Positions 1 to 5,135 of a stretch of DNA of 5,135 nucleotides are shown here, one piece after another. The stretch spans positions 1 through 5,135 of the forward strand of contig WRDE01000183.1 in NCBI GenBank assembly GCA_009783605.1, written 5' to 3'. The DNA comes from Oscillospiraceae bacterium (lineage in GTDB: Bacteria; Bacillota; Clostridia; Oscillospirales; Acutalibacteraceae). Each line of letters begins with the position of its first letter. Position 1 is the first letter of the stretch. The notes under the pieces are model-generated. The model ran no database searches. It was not told where the DNA came from and saw only the letters and a program-made list of their open reading frames with translations. The position numbers and the translations under genes are program-made.

Positions 1-2
1 CG

Positions 3-1184
3 CTTACCGGCGCGAGCGTTGTATTCGGCATACTGTACACCTTCGGTGCGGGGATGGGGCTTGAAGGGCTGGCGTATGCGCAAGCATTCGCCACAGGGCC
101 GGCTTTGGTAATTTCGCTGTCAATGCTGCATCTGCCTAAGAACGGCTTGCGTATATGTATGCCGGACCATATCCGCGGGGATATGACCGCATTGATCCAT
201 CTGGGCAGCCCCACGGGGCTGTCGCGGCTGTACCGGTTTGCGAGCATCTTTCTGCTGAACGTCATCCTGCTGACCGCCGCGGGGGCTGAAGCCGTTGCCG
301 TATTCAGCGTACTTAATATGCTGATGCGGTTTGTCACGGCGTTCGCAAACGGAATATCCGGCGTTCAGATGCCGATTGCCGGAGTGCTGTACGAAGAACG
401 CGATATGACCAGCCTCCGGCAGCTGTCGCGCGTGACGTTTATCTTCGGCAACGCCCTGATTTCTCTTTCCGCCTTGCTGATCCTTCTGTTCCACCGGTCT
501 GTCGCCGCGCTGTTCGGGGCGGATCCGTTCTTCTTCGTCATCCTGTGCTTCTGCATATACATGCCCTTTTACATGAACGGCAGCCTGTTTGTCTCATGGT
601 ATACCGCCATACGGAAGGTCAGGCTGGCGAATGCCGCCGCACTGGCGCAGGATATGCTTCTCCCTCCCCTGCTGGCTTTGCTGTTTGCCATACCGGGCGG
701 GGATATAATCTGGCTGCATCTGCCTGCCGCCGGGGTATCAATGGGGTTACTGCTGCTGCTCACACGGCAGAGGAACAAGACGGCGCCTGACGATACGGCA
801 TTGGCGTTCTCGGTGGAGCGGGACGCGGTAAAAGCCGGTGAGGCGAGCGCGGCGGTGAGCGATTTTTGCGGGGATCAGGGCTTTGCCGTTAAGCAGACGA
901 TGCTGCTCTCGATGGCTGTTGAGGAATTGATCGTTTTGATCGCGGAACAGAACGCGGACGGAGGGGATATATCGGTGCGGCTGTCACGCTTTGAAGGCGG
1001 GATCGTACTGCGTCTGCGGGATACCGGGCAAAGGTTCAACCCGCTTGAATTCTGCAAGGACCGGCTTACCGATGATATCGAGGACAGTATCGGTCTGATG
1101 GGGATAAAATACATAACCGAAGCGGCGGAAGTGGTATATTACCGCGAAACCTTCGGTGTGAACAATCTGGTGGTGATAATTTGA
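3..1184 (+). CDS. MATE-type transporter fused to a C-terminal RsbW/SpoIIAB-like HATPase domain (5' partial)
   Basis: The reading frame is open from the first complete codon (position 3), and the residues before the Met at 54 are membrane-like, so that Met is internal and the true start lies upstream of the window. Positions 3 to about 770 encode several hydrophobic segments separated by short charged loops, in the style of the second half of a MATE/MOP-superfamily exporter; the stretch around 360-420 (PIAGVLYEERD, then LRQLSR) is typical of that family. From about 800 the protein is soluble and resembles the anti-sigma serine kinase ATPase fold: a helix with AVEEL at 915-929, a G1-like box DTGQRFNP at 1020-1043, and a G2-like box IGLMGIKYI at 1089-1115. 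The N-box position normally held by Asn is Leu (codon 936). By family, the transporter would export or flip a small molecule and the tail would bind ATP and a STAS-type partner; substrate and partner are unknown. The stop overlaps the next start. Confidence 0.85.
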   Translation, partial: LTGASVVFGILYTFGAGMGLEGLAYAQAFATGPALVISLSMLHLPKNGLRICMPDHIRGDMTALIHLGSPTGLSRLYRFASIFLLNVILLTAAGAEAVAVFSVLNMLMRFVTAFANGISGVQMPIAGVLYEERDMTSLRQLSRVTFIFGNALISLSALLILLFHRSVAALFGADPFFFVILCFCIYMPFYMNGSLFVSWYTAIRKVRLANAAALAQDMLLPPLLALLFAIPGGDIIWLHLPAAGVSMGLLLLLTRQRNKTAPDDTALAFSVERDAVKAGEASAAVSDFCGDQGFAVKQTMLLSMAVEELIVLIAEQNADGGDISVRLSRFEGGIVLRLRDTGQRFNPLEFCKDRLTDDIEDSIGLMGIKYITEAAEVVYYRETFGVNNLVVII

Positions 1185-2026
1185 TCATTAGACCGCCTGC
1201 TGGAAGTGAGTATGAACAGGTCGTAAACTGCCTGATCGAAGCGCGCGGGACGGAGTATTACAGCGCGGAGTATTATAACGCCCGCTGGCTTGAGGCAAAC
1301 ATAGAGATATTCGCGGCGTTTGACGATAACGGCGAGTTGAAAGGGGTGTCCGGGCTTTCCCGCGGGCTGTTTAACGATCATAAGACGACGGGCTGTCTGC
1401 TTACCGTGCGTCCCGGATTTACCGGAAACGGGATGGGGATAAGACTGGTCAGCCATTTCACCGATGTCCTGCGGGGGCGCGGTGCGGGAACTGTCAAGGG
1501 TCAGGCGGCAACGACACATACCGCCGCCCAAAGGATAACGGAGCGTTTAGGCTGGACACCGACCGGATTTTTGCCCGGCGCGAGGCACGGAAAGAACGCC
1601 CTCGTGTTGTACACCGGCAATCTGTCGGTAAAGGATGCCGGCACACTGTACATACATGATGAGATAGCCGGTCCGGCTTGTTGGATGTATGATAAGCTGG
1701 GAGTTAAAGCGGACATAAAAACCAACGGTCAGCCCGGCGAAACCCGCGTCTGCTGCGTTCGTGATGCGCACAACCGGACGGTATATATCCATGCTTTAGA
1801 ATGCGGCGCCGATTTACCGAAGGAGCAAGCGATCGTCGCGCTCAACCTCCGTGACCCATCGGCGGTATACGGATATGAATCACTGCGTCAAAACGGATTT
1901 TGCTTCTGCGGCTTCGACCCGCTGGGACAATACGAACACGCGATACTTTATAAAGGGAAGGCAGAGTCTGATATGCAGTTGACCGGGCAGGCTGAAAAGA
2001 TGAAACAGGAGGCAGAGAGAATATGA
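1181..2026 (+). CDS. GNAT-family N-acetyltransferase-like protein with a second C-terminal GNAT-like half
   Basis: The protein has 281 residues. The TTG at 1181 is chosen as start because it gives the usual GNAT opening (IIRPPAGSEYEQV) and overlaps the preceding stop as TTGA, which suggests translational coupling; I see only a weak GGTGAT upstream. Residues 1-145 form a GNAT domain: the acetyl-CoA pyrophosphate loop is visible as VRPGFTGNGMGIRLV (residues 76-90), followed by a helix, then HTAAQ (113-117) and LGWTPTGFLPG (123-133), the typical motif B region. Residues about 155-260 look like a second, degenerate half: an Asp-Pro pair (225-226) and a LRQNGFCFCGFDPLG segment (235-249) resemble the end of a GNAT fold, but no second acetyl-CoA loop is evident. 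The tail (262-281) is charged and probably helical. Acetylation of a small molecule or a protein is the family role; the acceptor is unknown. Proteins of this style are also found joined to RsbW-like domains, which fits its place after the HATPase tail. Confidence 0.85.
   Translation: MIIRPPAGSEYEQVVNCLIEARGTEYYSAEYYNARWLEANIEIFAAFDDNGELKGVSGLSRGLFNDHKTTGCLLTVRPGFTGNGMGIRLVSHFTDVLRGRGAGTVKGQAATTHTAAQRITERLGWTPTGFLPGARHGKNALVLYTGNLSVKDAGTLYIHDEIAGPACWMYDKLGVKADIKTNGQPGETRVCCVRDAHNRTVYIHALECGADLPKEQAIVALNLRDPSAVYGYESLRQNGFCFCGFDPLGQYEHAILYKGKAESDMQLTGQAEKMKQEAERI
2007..2012 (+). promoter_or_regulatory. Shine-Dalgarno site for the SpoIIE-type phosphatase
   Basis: A perfect AGGAGG lies inside the end of the GNAT gene, 10 bases before the ATG at 2023. 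It supports this start, and together with the ATGA stop/start overlap at 2023-2026 it suggests that the phosphatase is translated from the same mRNA as the GNAT gene. Confidence 0.8.
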
Positions 2027-4104
2027 GGGGTTCTATTTACGGCAAGATTCGCAGACAGGTGCTTCTCAGCTCCCTCACGGCGGCGGCGGCGGTATGCCTT
2101 GCGGCTGTTATATGCATCATCGTTATGCGCGGGAATGTGATCGGCACCAGTGAGCGGCTTGGTTCGGCGGCGGCAGGCGACAGCAAAGAGGCGTTAGAGC
2201 ATCAGATGCGGGAATCCCTGCTGCAGCTTGCCCTTAATAAAGCCGCCATCAGCGACGAGCAGCTTGCGGCGGTGTCCCGGCTGGTGTCCGTGACCGCTCA
2301 CAATCTGGAGGAAATAGTATCCAACTCAGATATGCTTTTACCCATGGGCATCGGATTCCCCGACGCAGCCAACGCGGGGCGTACCGCGGCGCAGCTCAGG
2401 CTACCGGAAGGAACGGCGCGTGAAGATATTGAGGATGAAATAGGGCTGCTTGCGCATATCTCCCCTCTTCTGATCGCCCAGCATGATTCGCTGGAGTATG
2501 TACGCTCGGTCTATCTGGGAAGCGAAAACGGCGTTTCCATATCCGCCGACAGGGATTCTGACTTAAAAACAAACATATTTGATCCGCGTACACGCGGCTG
2601 GTACAATGCCGCCAAAGACGCCGGGGAGCAAACTTGGACCGACGTCTTTGCCGACAACTCCGGGCGCGGGCTTGCCATCACATGCGCCATGCCGTTTTAC
2701 GGCCCGGACGGCAGGCTGTTCGGCGTGGTTGGAGCGGGGATGGAACTGAACGCCCTGCGGGAGATTGTTGTGGAGACAAGTTTGGGCGAAACAGGCTATG
2801 CTTTCATCGCCAACGGACGCGGGGATATGATTATCAGCGATATGGTAACAATCGAAGACGGTGCAGTGATAAGCCCGAATCTGACAGAGCTGTTTCCCGG
2901 TGATACCGCGGCGCGGATATTGGAAGGCGGGACAGGGATCGAGCGCGTGCAGACTGACGGTGAGGATCTCTTTATCGCCTATGCGCCGCTGGATACATTG
3001 CCGTGGAGCCTGTCGGTGGTGATGAGCGTTGAGGAGGTCATAGCCCCGGCCACCGAGAGTGAGCGGAACATAATCAACCTGACAAACGACGCCGTTTCCG
3101 GTACCGACCGCATGATTTTCATCACACTAGGTATATTCGCCCTCGCGCTGCTGCTGACACTGGCCGGAAACGCCCTGATGGCCCGGAGGATGGCGGCGGG
3201 TCTGGCAAGACCGATAATCGAGCTGAACACCGGAGCGGGTATCATCGGCGCGGGCGACCTCGACTACCGCCTTGATGTTAAGACAGGCGACGAGATCGAA
3301 ACCCTGTCCGACGCTTTCAACACGATGATCTCCAGCATCAAGACCATCACCGCCGACAAAGAGCGTATCGGAGCGGAATTGGATGTGGCGACAAAGATAC
3401 AGGCGAGTATGCTGCCCTGTATCTTCCCGGCGTTCCCCAACCGCAAGGAGTTTGACATTTACGCCAGCATGATACCGGCGAAGGAGGTCGGCGGCGACTT
3501 TTATGACTTCTTCTTGACAGACGATAACACCCTCGCCGTGGTCATGGCGGATGTATCGGGCAAGGGCGTCCCGGCCGCGCTGTTTATGGTGATAGCAAAG
3601 ACTCTGATAAAAAACAACGCGCAGTACGGGAAAAGCCCCAAAGAGGTGTTCGAGGCGGTCAACAATATACTATGCGAGAACAACGACGCCGATATGTTCG
3701 TTACGGCGTTCATGGGGTATCTCGATATCCCAACCGGGCTGTTCACCTATGTCAACGCCGGGCATAACCCGCCGCTGATAAGACGAAACGGCGGATCGTT
3801 TGAATGGCTGCCAACCAAGCCCGGATTCGTCCTCGCCGGGATGGAGGGTATGCGCTATAAGCAAGATGAAGTCACACTCAGCACGGGCGACGAGCTGTTC
3901 CTCTATACCGACGGCGTTACCGAGGCGGTGAACAACAGCAACGAGCTGTTCTCCGACCCGAAACTTTTAGAGGTTGCTAACGATTGCCGCGGCTTACCGC
4001 TCAAGGAATTCGCCGCTTCCGTAAAACGGGAGATCGACACGTTCGCCGACGGCGCTGAACAGGCCGACGATATTACTATGCTCGTGTTAAAGATGACCGA
4101 ATAA
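2023..4104 (+). CDS. Membrane sensor phosphatase: Cache-HAMP-SpoIIE/PP2C
   Basis: This is a complete 693-residue protein with an ATG start, AGGAGG upstream and a TAA stop. A basic N terminus precedes a first membrane helix (about residues 14-35). Residues about 40-345 are extracytoplasmic and look like a double Cache sensor: RTRGWYNAA (189-197), TWTDVFAD (204-211), then PFYGPDGRLFGVVGAGMEL and later AFIANGRGDMIIS. A second membrane helix spans about 364-386, followed by HAMP (about 387-442: RPIIEL, then GDLDYRL and DEIETLSDAFN). A short helical linker with AELDVATKIQASMLP leads into the SpoIIE-type PP2C domain (about 470-692). The metal-binding aspartates are all present: GGDFYD (D492, D495), ADVSGKG (D510), TDGVTEA (D630) and ADDIT (D682, D683). 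By family it dephosphorylates a phosphoserine STAS-domain protein when the outer domain binds a ligand; ligand and substrate are inferred, not visible. It is the last gene of the operon. Confidence 0.95.
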   Translation: MRGSIYGKIRRQVLLSSLTAAAAVCLAAVICIIVMRGNVIGTSERLGSAAAGDSKEALEHQMRESLLQLALNKAAISDEQLAAVSRLVSVTAHNLEEIVSNSDMLLPMGIGFPDAANAGRTAAQLRLPEGTAREDIEDEIGLLAHISPLLIAQHDSLEYVRSVYLGSENGVSISADRDSDLKTNIFDPRTRGWYNAAKDAGEQTWTDVFADNSGRGLAITCAMPFYGPDGRLFGVVGAGMELNALREIVVETSLGETGYAFIANGRGDMIISDMVTIEDGAVISPNLTELFPGDTAARILEGGTGIERVQTDGEDLFIAYAPLDTLPWSLSVVMSVEEVIAPATESERNIINLTNDAVSGTDRMIFITLGIFALALLLTLAGNALMARRMAAGLARPIIELNTGAGIIGAGDLDYRLDVKTGDEIETLSDAFNTMISSIKTITADKERIGAELDVATKIQASMLPCIFPAFPNRKEFDIYASMIPAKEVGGDFYDFFLTDDNTLAVVMADVSGKGVPAALFMVIAKTLIKNNAQYGKSPKEVFEAVNNILCENNDADMFVTAFMGYLDIPTGLFTYVNAGHNPPLIRRNGGSFEWLPTKPGFVLAGMEGMRYKQDEVTLSTGDELFLYTDGVTEAVNNSNELFSDPKLLEVANDCRGLPLKEFAASVKREIDTFADGAEQADDITMLVLKMTE

Positions 4105-4233
4105 GATAAAATGACTTATGACCCCTACCATAATGACGCTGTATTGCGAGGCTCTGCGCTTGCTTAATAAAGGATTCAATCACCGCACAGAATCGGAGGT
4201 GTTATTAACGGCATCATAATATCCTTTTTTCAC
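4105..4233 (+). other. Intergenic spacer after the operon, no convincing gene
   Basis: This stretch separates the phosphatase from the secreted-protein gene. It contains an 18-codon ORF (ATG 4111 to TAA 4167) with no good ribosome binding site, which I do not call as a gene. TTGCGA (4144-4149) and TAATAA (4165-4170) could form a weak promoter, but the 15-base spacing is short and the match poor. An inverted repeat GATTC/GAATC (4173-4177 and 4190-4194) with a 12-base loop is too short to mean much by itself. All three frames have stops within it, so it is not a continuation of the phosphatase gene. Confidence 0.6.
4195..4200 (+). promoter_or_regulatory. Strong Shine-Dalgarno-like GGAGGT without a normal start codon
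   Basis: GGAGGT is a good ribosome binding site, but no ATG, GTG or TTG follows at 4-14 bases. The nearest candidate is ATT at 4204, which reads in the same frame as the ATG at 4234 and not in the frame of the secreted protein. It may be the former or real initiation site of the downstream gene, or a chance match. Confidence 0.4.
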
Positions 4234-4250
4234 ATGCCCGAGGGCATTTT
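4234..4250 (+). terminator. Short hairpin with TTTT tail, possible weak terminator
   Basis: ATGCC and GGCAT (5 bp, CGAG loop; 6 complementary bases if the loop is ignored) are followed directly by TTTT. The stem is short and the T tract brief, so it would be a weak intrinsic terminator for the preceding operon. It also overlaps the only ATG near the signal-peptide coding stretch, so it could instead affect initiation. Confidence 0.3.
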
Positions 4251-4285
4251 ACACAAAAATCATAGTGTGGGCGGTAACGCTTTGT

Positions 4286-5135
4286 ATGGTGCTTACGCTT
4301 ATTCCGGCGGTGACACTGGCGGCAGCTGGTAACGTGGAAAATATCACCGATATGAGCGCGGCAGCGATTGAAACCGCAATACACAATCTCATACCCGATC
4401 CCCCTGCGGAAATAACCGTTGAGGTCATCGGCACGGCTGTGGTGGATGACATGGTTTGGTTAGAGTTGCCCGGAAACATGACGGTGCGGTGGGGAGCGGA
4501 TATTTCAGCGTCTGAGCCGTTTTTTGATTGGACGCTTATATTTATAGAGAATGAAGATGACAACTACGCCGCAAATTTTGAAGTAATTGCGGGCGGTAGG
4601 ATTGTAAATGATTTCGGTATTGCAATTAATGCCGAAGGCAACATAAATGTTATTATTGACGGTGGTCAGGTTATTTCTTTTGATGAGGATAGCGTAACTA
4701 TCTATGTTTTTGACGGCGACCTTTTAATAAAAAACGGGGTAGTGTTCGGAATCGGAGAATGTTGGTGCCAAATTATTTTTGTCAAGGACGATGACAACGA
4801 GAGCCACTGTAATATTTGTGCTTCAGGTGCCGAAGAATGTGATTTTTGCTCTATCGGTGATGAGCAACACTGCCCGAATATTTTAGAATACGATGAGTGC
4901 GGGATGGTATGTATTTGCAAAGAATTGCCGTATATAATCGAAGACGGCATGATAATAGCGTGGGATAAACCGGAGGATAACGCGGAATATGACATAGGAT
5001 CAAGCGATGATTTAAAGGTTTGGACATCAGACGGCGAAACGGAAAACGTTGCCGCATGGACGGACGAAAACGGCGGCGGTGTTTCGTATGAACACGAAGA
5101 AAACACGGGAGTTATCACTGTCCCCGATGTGGAAG
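4286..5135 (+). CDS. Secreted Cys-rich repeat protein (3' partial, start uncertain)
   Basis: The frame is open from 4220 to the window end, so the gene runs past 5135. ATG 4286 is the only in-frame ATG near the N terminus (GTG at 4265 is an alternative), but the frame upstream of it already encodes a convincing signal peptide: RAFYTKII followed by a hydrophobic core and an Ala-rich cleavage region ending near 4327. The start is therefore doubtful. After the signal, about 4490-4750 encodes alternating beta-strand units with GG turns (FEVIAGGRIV, INVIIDGGQVI, LLIKNGVVFG), like a degenerate beta-helix. Positions 4760-4918 hold ten Cys in the pattern CxC, CxxC, CxxC, C, CxxxCxC. The last part (from about 4925) returns to a beta-rich, acidic sequence with GGGVSYEHEENTGVITVPDV, reminiscent of modular surface proteins of gut Firmicutes. 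No enzyme motif was recognised. A surface or adhesion role is inferred. GC is much lower than in the operon. Confidence 0.7.
   Translation, partial: MVLTLIPAVTLAAAGNVENITDMSAAAIETAIHNLIPDPPAEITVEVIGTAVVDDMVWLELPGNMTVRWGADISASEPFFDWTLIFIENEDDNYAANFEVIAGGRIVNDFGIAINAEGNINVIIDGGQVISFDEDSVTIYVFDGDLLIKNGVVFGIGECWCQIIFVKDDDNESHCNICASGAEECDFCSIGDEQHCPNILEYDECGMVCICKELPYIIEDGMIIAWDKPEDNAEYDIGSSDDLKVWTSDGETENVAAWTDENGGGVSYEHEENTGVITVPDVE

Noticed and set aside
54..56. ATG 54 as the start of the transporter gene
   Set aside because: The frame is open and membrane-like back to the window edge, and the remaining protein would lack half of a MATE fold, so this Met is internal.
1139..1531. A 130-codon open frame on the - strand across the transporter/GNAT junction
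   Set aside because: It is antisense to two well-supported genes with recognisable motifs and has no family features of its own.
2078..2092. Five CGG triplets in a row, a possible unstable repeat
   Set aside because: They encode Ala residues in the first membrane helix of the phosphatase; changes would stay in frame, and such short Ala tracts are common in GC-rich genes.
4144..4170. TTGCGA and TAATAA as a promoter for the secreted gene
   Set aside because: The -35 match is poor and the spacing is 15 bases; not strong enough to call.
4702..5118. A 138-codon open frame on the - strand
   Set aside because: It lies opposite the longer + strand frame, which has a signal peptide, patterned cysteines and repeat structure; the - strand translation is Ser/Pro-rich with no recognisable motif.

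Overview
The window looks like a piece of a moderately GC-rich Firmicutes genome, most likely an anaerobic Clostridia-type gut bacterium. This rests on gene content (a MATE transporter fused to an anti-sigma-type ATPase domain, a SpoIIE-type phosphatase, a secreted Cys-rich surface protein), on the AGGAGG ribosome binding site, and on the coding style. The species cannot be named from the sequence.

Positions 1-4104 hold three genes on the + strand that form a tight operon. The first is the C-terminal part of a MATE-type membrane transporter that continues into a cytoplasmic RsbW/SpoIIAB-like HATPase domain; its 5' end lies outside the window. Its stop codon overlaps the TTG start of a two-part GNAT acetyltransferase-like protein. 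That protein's stop in turn overlaps the ATG of a 693-residue membrane phosphatase with an extracytoplasmic Cache-type sensor, a HAMP linker and a complete SpoIIE/PP2C catalytic domain. Together they suggest a partner-switching signalling unit: a sensor phosphatase (third gene) set against an RsbW-like kinase module attached to a transporter (first gene), with an acetyltransferase between them. The usual STAS-domain substrate is not in the window. The kinase-like domain lacks the usual N-box Asn.

Positions 4105-4285 are non-coding or ambiguous. They contain a strong GGAGGT with no ATG/GTG/TTG at a suitable distance, a short hairpin followed by TTTT, and an 18-codon ORF of doubtful meaning.

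From about 4286 to the end, a second and unrelated + strand gene runs off the window. It encodes a secreted protein with a signal-peptide-like N terminus, degenerate beta-strand repeats and a ten-cysteine cluster. Its GC content is clearly lower than that of the operon, and its true start is uncertain: the signal peptide reads best if one base is removed from a CCC run just after an out-of-frame ATG at 4234. No RNA genes, CRISPR arrays or insertion sequences were seen.
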